NCBI GenBank assembly: GCA_018267575.1
Contig: JAFDYF010000104.1
Span: forward strand, 60,338 to 124,337
Source: Bacteroidota bacterium
GTDB taxonomy: Bacteria > Bacteroidota > Bacteroidia > Chitinophagales > Chitinophagaceae
Length of the DNA: 64,000 nt
Direction of reading: 5' to 3'
Below, piece after piece: positions 8,245 to 17,240 of the stretch. Positions within the stretch are counted from its first letter, which is position 1. Each line of letters starts with the position of its first letter. The notes beneath the pieces are model-generated. The model was not told the origin of the DNA, did not search any database, and saw only the letters and a program-made list of their open reading frames with translations. The position numbers were made by a program, and so were the translations under genes.

Positions 8245-8625
8245 CAAAATAAAAATTACAGTTGTAAATGTTGAGTTCCAGCCGTGTCGGCGATGCCAAA
8301 CCGGCTGGCACGATAAATCATAATTTCACTAAACAAAAGAGGGGGTATTTCTCGCCACACATAATCTTGCACTAAAATACAGTGAACGTGAAGCGTGGCT
8401 CGAAATGAAATGTGCGGTAGGCTCACAAACACAGAGACCAGGTCATTTCAAACCCGGGTTAATGCTAGCAAGTTACTTTAAATGAAAAGCGGGGTGTGAA
8501 ATACCCAGCGGCTCTATGGCAGTTTAAGTCATATTCTCAGTAACAAATAACGGGGGATTTCTCTCACAAAATCCACCTTCCATGTTTCCTTTGGATAGAC
8601 TAATTTTAAAACATAAAACAACAAC
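8245..8625. other. 381-nt gap with one hairpin
   Basis: I find no convincing gene here. CCAGCCG (8278-8284) and CGGCTGG (8302-8308) form a 7-bp stem with a 17-nt loop about 35 nt past the cupin stop; there is no U-tract, so it is a weak terminator candidate at best. The rest shows no clear promoter or repeat. Confidence 0.4.
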
Positions 8626-9585
8626 ATGCTATTAGGGTTTGATATCGGCGGCACAAAATCAGCGGTAGTACTCGGGAGTAAAAAAAAGGATGGGGATATT
8701 AATCTCGTTGAAAAAAGAGTGCTGCCCACAGATAAACCGGTGAAGGAAATGATCGAAGCTTTATTTATAACCGCCGAGTCCATGCTGGAAAATTCGGGGA
8801 TAAAAAAAGAAGCGCTGCATGGTATCGGTATCTCCTGTGGCGGGCCATTGAGCAGTACAAAAGGTCTTATTCTTTCCCCTCCCAATTTGCCCGGATGGGA
8901 TCATATCCAAATCGTAGAAATCACAGAAAAAAGATTTGGGATCAAGACCATCCTTCAAAACGATGCGAACGCATGCGCCGTCGCAGAATGGAAATATGGT
9001 GCAGGCAAAGGTTTTTCCAATCTCCTCTTCCTCACTTTTGGTACGGGCATGGGTGCAGGTCTTATATTAAATGGTGCCTTATATTCTGGACCCACCGACC
9101 TTGCTGGTGAAATAGGGCATCTGCGCTTGGCAAACAATGGACCCGTGGGTTTTGGAAAAGCAGGTTCTTTCGAAGGGTTTTGCAGTGGTGGAGGTATCGC
9201 CCAATTAGCACAAATCAAGGCCAGAGAAAAATTACAATTGGGAGAAAAAGTTTCTTTCTGTAAAAGTATTCAAGATTTGCATTTGCTGACTGCCAAAACA
9301 GTGGCAGAAGCCGCATTGGCAGGAGACCCATTGGCCATCGATATTTATAAAACCTGTGGGCAATACTTAGGCCGAGGGCTTTCGCTTTTGATAGATATTT
9401 TGAATCCTGAGCTCATCATCCTCGGAAGTATTTACGGTAGGGCACAAACGCTCATCGAGCCTCATATGCGTACCGTTATTTCGGAAGAAGCCATACCTGC
9501 TTCCTATCAGGCTTGCCGCATTGCGCCAGCTGCCTTAGGTGAAAATATTGGTGATTATGCCGCATTGGCATTGGCAGATATCTAG
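8626..9585 (+). CDS. ROK family sugar kinase/glucokinase-like protein
   Basis: 319 residues. GFDIGGTK (4-11) is the ATP phosphate loop; NDANACAVAEW carries the catalytic Asp; LTFGTGMGAGLILNG is the second phosphate motif; EIGHLRL holds the conserved zinc-ligand His. The usual three zinc cysteines of CxCGxxGCxE are replaced: the stretch reads VGFGKAGSFEGF, that is Val, Phe and Ser. I recall this GKAGSFEGFCSGGG form as a distinct ROK branch in environmental bacteria. The protein is cytoplasmic and probably phosphorylates a hexose or N-acetylhexosamine, which would feed the nagA/nagB-like enzymes across the divergent gap. Substrate is inferred from context only. Confidence 0.87.
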   Translation: MLLGFDIGGTKSAVVLGSKKKDGDINLVEKRVLPTDKPVKEMIEALFITAESMLENSGIKKEALHGIGISCGGPLSSTKGLILSPPNLPGWDHIQIVEITEKRFGIKTILQNDANACAVAEWKYGAGKGFSNLLFLTFGTGMGAGLILNGALYSGPTDLAGEIGHLRLANNGPVGFGKAGSFEGFCSGGGIAQLAQIKAREKLQLGEKVSFCKSIQDLHLLTAKTVAEAALAGDPLAIDIYKTCGQYLGRGLSLLIDILNPELIILGSIYGRAQTLIEPHMRTVISEEAIPASYQACRIAPAALGENIGDYAALALADI

Positions 9586-9666
9586 ACCAATCACAAGCTT
9601 TATAAAAACATAGTTCCATTTACTAAAAGAAACTTAGCCATACAACCAAAGCCAAACAAACTGGCA

Positions 9667-9674
9667 TAGATTTG
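9667..9674 (+). promoter_or_regulatory. -7 promoter box with very short leader
   Basis: TAGATTTG matches the Bacteroidetes -7 consensus TAnnTTTG and lies only 6 nt before the ATG at 9681, implying a near-leaderless message for the pseudouridine synthase. No good -33 element is visible, so this rests on one box. Confidence 0.4.
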
Positions 9675-9680
9675 TAACCA

Positions 9681-10307
9681 ATGGAACCCACAGCACACCG
9701 GTATTTTATACTCAATAAGCCTTATAAGATGGTCTCACAATTTGTGAGCACACATGAAGTGCCGCTATTGAGCAATCTCCCTTTTGATTTTCCCGAGGGC
9801 ACACATGCCATTGGCAGGTTGGACAACTATTCTGAAGGCCTGCTCATTCTTACTACCAATAAAAAAATTACCCGATTATTATTTCAATCACCAAAGCCAC
9901 ATCTGCGGACTTATCTGGCATTGGTGACCAAACAGGTGTCGGAGGAAGAATTGGACCAGCTAAAACGTGGAGTGAATTTTCGGATACGCGGCGGGGGATA
10001 TTATACTTCCATACCTTGTGAAGCTGCCATCGTTGATAAACCAGCGCATTTATTTGATGCCCCCATTGTGATGAGTGATAAAGTAGTGTATACCTGGCTA
10101 CGCATCAGCCTGACCGAAGGAAAATTCCATCAAGTGAGAAAAATGATCACGGCTATCCATCACCGTTGTATACGACTCATCAGGGTAAGTATCGAAAATC
10201 TGAAACTGGGGAATCTTCAACCCGGTTGCATCAAAGAAATTGGGGAAGATGATTTTTTTGAATTGCTGAAATTGGATGAAGCACCTATAGCAGCACCTCG
10301 TTCTTGA
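9681..10307 (+). CDS. rluE: RluE-like pseudouridine synthase
   Basis: 208 residues with no S4 domain in front, as in the RluE branch of the RsuA/RluB/E/F family. YFILNKPYKMVSQF opens the catalytic domain, and HAIGRLDNYSEGLLILT (42-58) contains the catalytic Asp48. LTEGKFHQVRKMITAIHH is the conserved C-terminal RNA-contact motif. RluE modifies one uridine in 23S rRNA (U2457 in E. coli numbering). It interrupts the sugar-related genes and looks like an independent housekeeping unit with its own promoter box. Confidence 0.88.
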   Translation: MEPTAHRYFILNKPYKMVSQFVSTHEVPLLSNLPFDFPEGTHAIGRLDNYSEGLLILTTNKKITRLLFQSPKPHLRTYLALVTKQVSEEELDQLKRGVNFRIRGGGYYTSIPCEAAIVDKPAHLFDAPIVMSDKVVYTWLRISLTEGKFHQVRKMITAIHHRCIRLIRVSIENLKLGNLQPGCIKEIGEDDFFELLKLDEAPIAAPRS

Positions 10308-10525
10308 ACATAAGCTTGTTCTGTTTAGCTAAGGGCAATGATTTCCCCCCAAACTAGTCCCCGACCGCATGCCAACTGGCATCTATATGATTTACAGCAG
10401 TATAGTTATCCTCCTATTAAAAATCGGCTCGGTTTTGATACATATCGGTAAGTTAGCCGAGTCATAGAGATAAACAAAATTTGGTTTGTCAGTAAAATCT
10501 ATGCACATAAAAATTAACTTTAACG

Positions 10526-10867
10526 ATGGCTTATAATGAAAAACTGGCGAACAGAATCCGCGAAAAATTTTCTTCGCTCCCCAATATTGAGGAAAAGGAA
10601 ATGATGGGCGGGCTTACGTTTATGTACAACGGAAAAATGTGTGTGGGTATTATCAAGGATGAAATGATGTGCCGCATCGATCCCAGCTTGCATGAAATGG
10701 CTGTTGAAAAAACGGGATGCCGGACCATGGATTTTACCAAACGCCCCATGAAAGGTTATGTGATGGTTGATGATAGCGGCATGAAATCAAAAAAAGATTT
10801 TGATTACTGGATTGACCAGGCACTCGATTTCAATAAAAAAGCAAAAGCATCAAAAAAGAAAAAATAG
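10526..10867 (+). CDS. TfoX/Sxy N-terminal domain protein
   Basis: 113 residues covering just the TfoX N-terminal domain: KEMMGGLTFMYNGKMCVGII near residues 25-44 is the typical glycine-containing start of the sheet, followed by RIDPSLHEMA and MKGYVMVDDSGM, then a Lys-rich tail. Stand-alone versions are widespread, and their function is unknown; E. coli TfoX regulates competence but includes a second domain missing here. The following ATG is 1 nt after the stop, so it is translationally close to the TIM-barrel gene. Confidence 0.82.
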   Translation: MAYNEKLANRIREKFSSLPNIEEKEMMGGLTFMYNGKMCVGIIKDEMMCRIDPSLHEMAVEKTGCRTMDFTKRPMKGYVMVDDSGMKSKKDFDYWIDQALDFNKKAKASKKKK

Positions 10868-10868
10868 A

Positions 10869-11780
10869 ATGAAAAAAAACAAGGTTTCAATACCCGGAAT
10901 GGGTCGCCGTAATTTTCTGCAACTAGCAGGCATGGGATTGATGGGCACTGCATTGCCTAACACAAATTTATTTGCTGAAAGCTCCAGCAGCAAGCCTGCA
11001 AAATTATCCATGCAACTGTACACGGTAAGGAACGAAATCACTAAGGATATTGCCGGAACGCTCAAACGTGTTGCCGATATCGGTTTCAAGCATGTGGAAA
11101 CTGCGTTTTGGCCTGAGGGCATTACGGTACAAAAAGCTGCCCAATACCTGAAGGAAACTGGGCTTTCTGTTTCATCCGCACATATCGAAATACCAGTAGC
11201 TGATAAAAAACAAGTGATGCTCGACACTGCTACTGCCTATGGCTGCAAGAAAATGATCTGGCACGGATGGCCCGAGGACAAACGCTATAGCACATTGGAA
11301 GGCACCAAAGAACTCGCGGCTATTTATAATGAGGCGGGGAAAATAGCTAAGGATAATGGATTGGAGTTTGGTCTTCATAACCATTGGTGGGAATACCGAA
11401 ACAAAGTAGGCGGCCGATTAGTGTATGAAGTATTGTTGGAAGAAGTGGATAGGGATATTTTTTTTGAAGTGGATACTTATTGGGTGAAAGTTGCCGGGCA
11501 AGATCCTGCGAGTATTGTGCGCAAACTGGGCAACCGCGCTAAACTTTTGCATATCAAAGATGGTCCCGCTATTTGGAGAGCATCTTTGGCAGAGGACAAC
11601 CCCGATCCAATGACACCCGTTGGGAAAGGTACCCAAAATTTCCCTGCGATTATGAAAGCTGCAAAAGGGCATGCCGAATGGATGGTAGTGGAGATGGATA
11701 AGACCGCCATCGATGTTTTTGAGGCATTGAAAGAAAGTTATGATTATATGGTAAAAAATAAGTTTGCTCTTGTTGTATAA
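10869..11780 (+). CDS. Exported sugar phosphate isomerase/epimerase-like TIM-barrel protein
   Basis: 303 residues from ATG 10869, one nucleotide after the preceding stop; a longer reading from 10800 would overlap tfoX and lose the signal. GMGRRNFLQLAGMGLMGTAL (10-29) is a twin-arginine type export signal. The AP-endonuclease-2/xylose-isomerase-like barrel follows: LSMQLYTVRNEI at its start, then the metal-site strands LHNHWWEY, FFEVDTYWV and LLHIKDG. Periplasmic members occur with DUF1080 and Gfo/Idh/MocA proteins in keto-sugar loci, where some cleave or isomerise 3-keto-sugars. That context is present here, on both sides. Exact activity not readable. Confidence 0.85.
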   Translation: MKKNKVSIPGMGRRNFLQLAGMGLMGTALPNTNLFAESSSSKPAKLSMQLYTVRNEITKDIAGTLKRVADIGFKHVETAFWPEGITVQKAAQYLKETGLSVSSAHIEIPVADKKQVMLDTATAYGCKKMIWHGWPEDKRYSTLEGTKELAAIYNEAGKIAKDNGLEFGLHNHWWEYRNKVGGRLVYEVLLEEVDRDIFFEVDTYWVKVAGQDPASIVRKLGNRAKLLHIKDGPAIWRASLAEDNPDPMTPVGKGTQNFPAIMKAAKGHAEWMVVEMDKTAIDVFEALKESYDYMVKNKFALVV

Positions 11781-11909
11781 GGTTGGAAATTGAATTTATT
11801 CATTCATTGTGCAACTCCTTAGTTAACCTGAATATTTCAGAAGCTCAAATAGTAGCCCTCTTTCATTCACCCAAACTTATTTACCTTCGCTGCCCAATAC
11901 ATAATTGAT

Positions 11910-12266
11910 ATGAAGCAAGAAGAACTGGTAAAAAATGCTCCTGCCATGATCAAAGACCTCGTGGCAGGCTTGATCAAAAAGAACCCGGTAGAGATTCTCT
12001 ATAATTTTGAAGATGATGACCAATGGTCCATCGTTACCTTGCATATATATGAAGAAGACAAGGAAATCTCCATCCGTCTGCATGAGAATGAAGTCTATGA
12101 CCTCCACTTAGGCTACTATGACAAGGATGACGAATTTCATGAACTAGTAAAGCCCCTGTCCGAAGAAGAAAAAAAATTGCTGCCAGAAAGTTTAAAAAAA
12201 GTGATGTCGAAAGTTTTGGCAGATGAGGAGGGGATGCGCCTATCTGGAAGTTTTCTTTCAAAATAG
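11910..12266 (+). CDS. Small acidic hypothetical protein
   Basis: 118 residues, cytoplasmic, rich in Asp, Glu and Lys. I do not recognise a named domain. A two-layer alternation is suggested by SIVTLHIYEEDKEISIRLHE and VYDLHLGYYDKDDEF, each a likely strand pair, between an N-terminal helix (MKQEELVKNAPAMIKDLVAG) and a C-terminal helix. TACCTTCG (11883-11890) resembles a -7 promoter box. It sits between the TIM-barrel gene and an oxidoreductase but shows no link to sugars. Confidence 0.7.
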   Translation: MKQEELVKNAPAMIKDLVAGLIKKNPVEILYNFEDDDQWSIVTLHIYEEDKEISIRLHENEVYDLHLGYYDKDDEFHELVKPLSEEEKKLLPESLKKVMSKVLADEEGMRLSGSFLSK

Positions 12267-12333
12267 CACAGGACTCTGTTGATTTAAGTTTATGATATTT
12301 GCTTATTTTTAAAGCTCGGCAATAAAAAAATTT

Positions 12334-13413
12334 ATGTCAGACAAACAAAGGAATATCCGCGTATTGGTAGTGGGCTGTGGCAATATGGGTGCTTCGCATG
12401 CAATGGCCTATCATCTTTTGGATGGTTTTGAAATATGCGGCTTGGTATCCACTGGCAAAAGCAAGGAACTGTTGAATGAAAAACTTGGTGGTCATTACGA
12501 ACTGTTCAACGACTATGAAACCGCTTTGAGCAAAACCAAACCAGATGCGGTTTGTATCTCTACTTATCCTGATACACATGAAGCTTTTGCGATAAAAGCC
12601 TTTGAAAATAATTGCCATGCATTTATCGAAAAACCTTTGGCGGTTTCTGTGGAAGGTGCGGAGCGGGTTGCTGAAGCTGCGAAAAAATCAGGAAAGAAAT
12701 TGGTGATTGGATATATTCTGCGCCACCATCCATCCTGGATCAAATTTATTGAGCTTGCCCAAGAGTTGGGCAAACCTTTGGTGATGCGGATGAACCTCAA
12801 CCAGCAAAGCCAAGGATCGAATTGGCTGGTACATTTAAATCTGATGAAAAGCCTTAGCCCCATTGTAGATTGCGGCGTACACTATATTGATGTAATGTGC
12901 CAGATGACAAGGTCCAAACCGATTCGGGTAAGCGCCATCGGAGCCCGGCTCACGGAGGAAATACCAACAAACAATTATAATTATGGCCAGTTGCAGATCC
13001 ATTTTGAAGATGGCTCGGTGGGTTGGTACGAAGCAGGTTGGGGACCGATGATGAGCGAGACTGCTTTTTTTGTAAAAGATGTGATCGGACCAAAAGGATG
13101 TGTGTCGATTGTTGCAAAAAATGTGTCTGCCGGAAAATCAGATTCGATCGATGCACATACCAAAACCGAATCACTCAAATTCCATCATGCCGCATTGGAT
13201 GAACATGGATCTTTTTTAAAGAAAGATGATTGGATCGATCTGCAAGATGAACCCAACCATCAGGAACTTTGTAATCGGGAACAATCCTATTTTTTGAAAT
13301 CCATTCTTGAAAATGTGGATCTGACCGACCATGTGCAGGATGCAGTCAACAGTTTGCGTATTGCATTTGCCTGCGATGAATCCGTAAGAACTGGGAAGAT
13401 GATCAATTTATAG
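12334..13413 (+). CDS. Gfo/Idh/MocA family oxidoreductase
   Basis: 359 residues without signal peptide. VLVVGCGNMGASHA (10-23) is the NAD(P)-binding motif, FIEKPLAVS the EKP motif, and IVDCGVHYIDVMCQM supplies the catalytic-region His and Asp. This is the fourth member of the family in 13 kb and probably acts in the cytoplasm on a sugar, inositol or keto-sugar. It converges with ftsZ from the other strand; the leftward ftsZ terminator lies in the 157-nt gap. Confidence 0.87.
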   Translation: MSDKQRNIRVLVVGCGNMGASHAMAYHLLDGFEICGLVSTGKSKELLNEKLGGHYELFNDYETALSKTKPDAVCISTYPDTHEAFAIKAFENNCHAFIEKPLAVSVEGAERVAEAAKKSGKKLVIGYILRHHPSWIKFIELAQELGKPLVMRMNLNQQSQGSNWLVHLNLMKSLSPIVDCGVHYIDVMCQMTRSKPIRVSAIGARLTEEIPTNNYNYGQLQIHFEDGSVGWYEAGWGPMMSETAFFVKDVIGPKGCVSIVAKNVSAGKSDSIDAHTKTESLKFHHAALDEHGSFLKKDDWIDLQDEPNHQELCNREQSYFLKSILENVDLTDHVQDAVNSLRIAFACDESVRTGKMINL

Positions 13414-13496
13414 CCAAAGCTGATTCTTTTTTTTTGAAAGAATTTAAAAGTTCTATCAAGGTCATATCTATTCCATCTCAACCTATCATATCTCCC

Positions 13497-13524
13497 AAAA
13501 AAAACCCCCCAGAAAACCAGGGGG
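13497..13524 (-). terminator. Intrinsic terminator after ftsZ
   Basis: On the minus strand CCCCCTGG, loop TTTT and CTGGGGGG (13505-13524) pair over 8 bp including two G-T wobbles, followed by eight T (13497-13504). It lies 46 nt after the ftsZ stop and closes the division cluster. Confidence 0.85.
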
Positions 13525-13570
13525 AACAAACAACTAAAAACAAACTGTCATCATCGGTTGTGCTAAACCG

Positions 13571-15451
13571 TTAGTCGGGCTTTTTCCCGTCCAAAAAAGT
13601 ATTGATGGTGCTAATGCTGGCGTTATTGTTTTCGTCGGCTTTTACTTCGTAGTTGCTGTAAAAGTTCTCGACATTGGAGATAGTATTATACAATTCCAGG
13701 TTTCGGCGGATGTAAGCTGGTACCGTTTCAAACTCATTGTTTGGATCGGCTGCGTTGATGTTAAACGATAAGTTGCGCAACTTATTGATACGTTCAGCAG
13801 CCCGGCGTCTTTGTTCTTCTTCCTTGTCCTGCAGCGCAGGTTCCTCGGAGACTTGAGCCGTTTCCGCACTCTGATAAGATTGATTGCCCGCTTGCACATC
13901 CGCCGCTGGAATATCTTTAAATACCAACTGCAGGTCGGGGGAAGGTTCTTCTTCCAATAACGGATTAACTGCAGTTGTACCCGAGATGGGCTCCTTCACA
14001 GGTATCTGTTCAGGACTGGATTGCTCCAACTGGCTTGGTTCCTCTGCATATATATTTCGGGGCCTTGCAAGAAATCCCGCAGATACTGCAGATGCCGGCG
14101 AACCAGCTTGAGTATTTACAACCAGCTTTTTTTCTTCTGAAGTGGGAACGAGGTCTTGCGAATGTAACCAAAGAATTTGCTTTTCCTCATCCTTTTTTTC
14201 CACAGTGATTTTCGGGTCTCCTTTTTCCTCAATGATCATAATCGGTATGCGTTTCTCATGGTTTTCCTCTTCTACCAGTTGCGGCTGCATCGCATCTTCC
14301 GGCAGGGCCGTCAGGGCAACCTGTAGTTGCCCTGATGCCGGTTCTTCTTTTTGAGAAACATGAACAGTAGGTAGCACAGGCCCTTTTTCATTTTGCACAT
14401 TTTCAGGGGTCAAGACCAGTGGTAGGATGATTTTTTCTTCTTTCTTAGGTTCGGACTTAATAGGTTGACTTTTAGTGAAAGGATCTTTATGTTCGAAACC
14501 GGTAGCGATCAGCGTGATGCCGATTTTGGGTCCCAGGGTATTGTCATAGCCCAGACCCAGTATCACATCCGTATGCTCGCCCGCACGGCCGATCAAATAA
14601 TTTTGAATAATCTCAACTTCATCCATGGTGAACTCGTGGTCACCTTCCGAAGAGTTGATATTGATGAGTATCCATTTTGCCCCACTGATATCATTGTCGT
14701 TCAACAATGGTGAGGTCAACGCTTCTTCAATTGATCGTTGCGCACGGTTCTCTCCTTCAATAGCTGCGCTGCCCAAAATCGCCACACCACCATTGCGCAT
14801 GACCGTGCATACATCTGCAAAGTCCACGTTGATCTGACCGGTACTATTGATAACGTCGGTAATACATTTTGCTGCAGTGGCCAGCACATTGTCTGCTTTG
14901 CTGAAAGCCTCTTTCATTTTGAGGTTACCAAACTGATGACGCAACTTATCGTTACTGATCACCAGCAAAGTGTCAACATATTGTTTCATCACATTGATCC
15001 CTTCCTCGGCCTGCATCTGCCGTTTTTTTCCTTCATAGGAAAAAGGCGTGGTAACAATACCTACTGTGAGTATACCCAAGTCCTTGCAGATCTTGGAAAT
15101 GATTGGAGCACCACCCGTACCGGTGCCACCACCCATACCGGCAGTAATAAAGGCCATCTTGGTATTTACTTCCAATATTTTTTTGATCTCATCCAAACTT
15201 TCTTCAGTCGCCTGTCTACCGATATCGGGATTGGCACCAGCACCCAGCCCTTGTGTCAAATGCGGCCCAAGCTGCACTTTATTGGGCACACGGCTTTGTG
15301 CGATCGCCTGCGCATCTGTATTGCAGATGATAAAATTTACACCTTCAATATTTTGGCTGAACATGTAATTCACTGCATTGCTTCCTCCGCCACCTACACC
15401 GATCACTTTGATGATGGATGACTTTTCTTTCGGCAGATCAAAATGGATCAT
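13571..15451 (-). CDS. ftsZ: Cell division protein FtsZ
   Basis: 626 residues. The tubulin-like GTPase domain spans about 12-330: GVGGGGSNAVNYM (18-30), the signature GGGTGTGGAP (108-117) and NVDFADVCTVMRNGG, the catalytic T7 loop. A Glu/Pro/Gln-rich linker of about 240 residues follows, far longer than in E. coli, then PAYIRRN (578-584) and a 42-residue tail, which is the Bacteroidetes form of the C-terminal partner-binding region. FtsZ polymerises into the Z ring. It is the last gene of the cluster, 134 nt after ftsA, and a strong terminator follows. Confidence 0.98.
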   Translation of the reverse strand: MIHFDLPKEKSSIIKVIGVGGGGSNAVNYMFSQNIEGVNFIICNTDAQAIAQSRVPNKVQLGPHLTQGLGAGANPDIGRQATEESLDEIKKILEVNTKMAFITAGMGGGTGTGGAPIISKICKDLGILTVGIVTTPFSYEGKKRQMQAEEGINVMKQYVDTLLVISNDKLRHQFGNLKMKEAFSKADNVLATAAKCITDVINSTGQINVDFADVCTVMRNGGVAILGSAAIEGENRAQRSIEEALTSPLLNDNDISGAKWILININSSEGDHEFTMDEVEIIQNYLIGRAGEHTDVILGLGYDNTLGPKIGITLIATGFEHKDPFTKSQPIKSEPKKEEKIILPLVLTPENVQNEKGPVLPTVHVSQKEEPASGQLQVALTALPEDAMQPQLVEEENHEKRIPIMIIEEKGDPKITVEKKDEEKQILWLHSQDLVPTSEEKKLVVNTQAGSPASAVSAGFLARPRNIYAEEPSQLEQSSPEQIPVKEPISGTTAVNPLLEEEPSPDLQLVFKDIPAADVQAGNQSYQSAETAQVSEEPALQDKEEEQRRRAAERINKLRNLSFNINAADPNNEFETVPAYIRRNLELYNTISNVENFYSNYEVKADENNNASISTINTFLDGKKPD

Positions 15452-15585
15452 TTCAATTTAATTTGGTTAGTAAAAAAATATAGTGGTTATAGTTTTTAGT
15501 TCTTGGTCTAAGCTGGCTTCATTTCTCTGCTGCAATCCTGCATCTTCGTTGGCAGCCAGGTTTGCACCAATCAAACTTTCGTCAG

Positions 15586-16959
15586 CTATAACGCATGGTC
15601 CTCTTCTTCTTTGAACAATTCAATAATACCATCCTTGAATTTTCCCCAGAAATCCTTGATACCTTTTCTGTTCTTCACTTTTTCTTGCTGAAGCTCTTCT
15701 TCAGTTGCGACAACTTCTTCAAGTGGTTCTGCCCGTTTCAGGTTCTCGGGCACTTCCACCTTCACATGAGTTTGTTCAAACTGTTTGCGGTTATGTTCAT
15801 AATCGCTATACCCTTTTAATATCAAACCGATGCAGGTTGAATAAGTAGGTTTTGCCAACTCTTCAATATGCCCAGCAGTCAAATGCTCTGTAGGGAAACC
15901 GATACGAGCATTCAAACCGGTAACATATTCAGTAAGCTGGATCAAATGTTTCAACTGCGCACCACCACCTGTGAGCACGATGCCACCGTTAAGCATTTTA
16001 TTATCAAGCCCAACTTGTTTGAGGTGATAGGAAACAAAATCCATGATCTCGTTCATCCTTGCCTGTATGATATTGGCCAGGTTCTTTACACTGATTTCTT
16101 TTGCAGGCATACCCCTCAAACCCGGAATAGTAATGAAGGCATTGGCTTTTGCTTCATTTGCCAAAGCAGAACCAAACTGCACTTTCATTTGCTCGGCCTG
16201 CGTTTTCAACACACCCAAACCAGTTTTAATATCATTGGTAATATTCTCACCGCCAAAAGGGATTACAGCCGTATGCTTTAATATGCCCTCATAAAAAACT
16301 GCCAAGTCGGTAGTGCCACCACCAATATCCACAATCGCCACACCTGCTTCCAAATCTTCCTGACCCATTACGGCAGCAGCGGAAGCCAGTGGCTGAAGTA
16401 CCAAGTCCTTTGTGTGCAAACCGCTTTTTTCAACGGCACGGTTAATATTGCGGATGGCATTTTTATCGCCCGTAATGATATGGAAATTAGCGCCCACCTT
16501 TACTCCGCCATAACCAATCGGGTTGGGTATGTTCTGGAAGTTGTCAACCGTAAATTCCTGTGGTATCACATCTATGATTTGGTCGCCTGCCGGTATATAG
16601 GTTTTATATTGATCGGCTACCAACTGGTCAATCTCACGTTGCGTGATTTCATCATCGGTCTGCTGACGTACAATATCGCCACGGGTTTGCAAACTTTTTA
16701 TGTGATGGCCCGCAATGCCCACATACACTTCACCGATGCTCAAGCTCGGGTTCGATGCATAGCAATTATCAAGCGCCATCTTGATTGCCTTGATGGTTTC
16801 ATCAATATTCAATACCTGACCATGCTTTACACCATTGGAGTTGGCGCGGCCAAAGCCTAGTATTTCCAATTTGCCAAATTCGTTTTTACGGCCTGCTATC
16901 GCTGCTATTTTTGTGGTCCCGATGTCGAGGCCTACAATAATGGGTTGTTCTTGGTTCAT
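15586..16959 (-). CDS. ftsA: Cell division protein FtsA
   Basis: 457 residues, actin-like. VGLDIGTTKIAAIAG (9-23) is phosphate loop 1, VAIVDIGGGTTDLAVF phosphate loop 2, and GIVLTGGGAQLKHL the adenosine motif. The 1C subdomain lies between the first two, as is usual for FtsA. The C-terminus DFWGKFKDGIIELFKEEE is an amphipathic helix that should tether the protein, and FtsZ with it, to the inner membrane. A Glu-rich stretch (about 410-430) precedes it. Upstream lies a 281-nt repeat-rich gap, so ftsA may have its own promoter. Confidence 0.97.
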   Translation of the reverse strand: MNQEQPIIVGLDIGTTKIAAIAGRKNEFGKLEILGFGRANSNGVKHGQVLNIDETIKAIKMALDNCYASNPSLSIGEVYVGIAGHHIKSLQTRGDIVRQQTDDEITQREIDQLVADQYKTYIPAGDQIIDVIPQEFTVDNFQNIPNPIGYGGVKVGANFHIITGDKNAIRNINRAVEKSGLHTKDLVLQPLASAAAVMGQEDLEAGVAIVDIGGGTTDLAVFYEGILKHTAVIPFGGENITNDIKTGLGVLKTQAEQMKVQFGSALANEAKANAFITIPGLRGMPAKEISVKNLANIIQARMNEIMDFVSYHLKQVGLDNKMLNGGIVLTGGGAQLKHLIQLTEYVTGLNARIGFPTEHLTAGHIEELAKPTYSTCIGLILKGYSDYEHNRKQFEQTHVKVEVPENLKRAEPLEEVVATEEELQQEKVKNRKGIKDFWGKFKDGIIELFKEEEDHAL

Positions 16960-17240
16960 AGCGTATTTGTTTTGTTGTTTGTTGTTTTTATTGATTAGTG
17001 TGTTTGTTTAATTTTCAAATTCTATCTTTTGCAACCAACTTTGACAATCCTATTAAGCATACTTGCGTCGCACTCTTGTGCATTTATAAGTCTATTCAAC
17101 TTTTATTTCACACAACGAACACAAAGAATACAAAGAGACAACGCTGAACGCTTAAAGCTGAACGCGGGTTTCGACCATTCAACTTTTCCAATTCCAAATT
17201 CCCAATTCCTTCCCAACCTTTCAACCATTCAACTTATCAA
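16960..17240. repeat. Repeat mosaic between ftsQ and ftsA
   Basis: The gap contains AAGCATACTTGCGTCGCAC (17055-17073), a copy of a module also seen at 37093-37120 and 46055-46070; a stretch of (CA)CAAAGA-type repeats (about 17108-17140); GCTGAACGC-type units (17143-17166); and 7-nt pyrimidine-rich units CAATTCC/AAATTCC (about 17187-17208). No gene is seen. Confidence 0.6.

Noticed and set aside
13414..13496. A rightward terminator after the oxidoreductase gene (ATTCTTT and AAAGAAT near 13423-13443).
   Set aside because: The stem is AT-only and lacks a following U-tract, so it should be weak; only the leftward ftsZ terminator is convincing.
14738..15421. A 227-residue plus-strand frame opposite ftsZ.
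   Set aside because: It is antisense to a highly conserved gene and its Cys/His/Thr-rich composition is that of a reverse-complement shadow.
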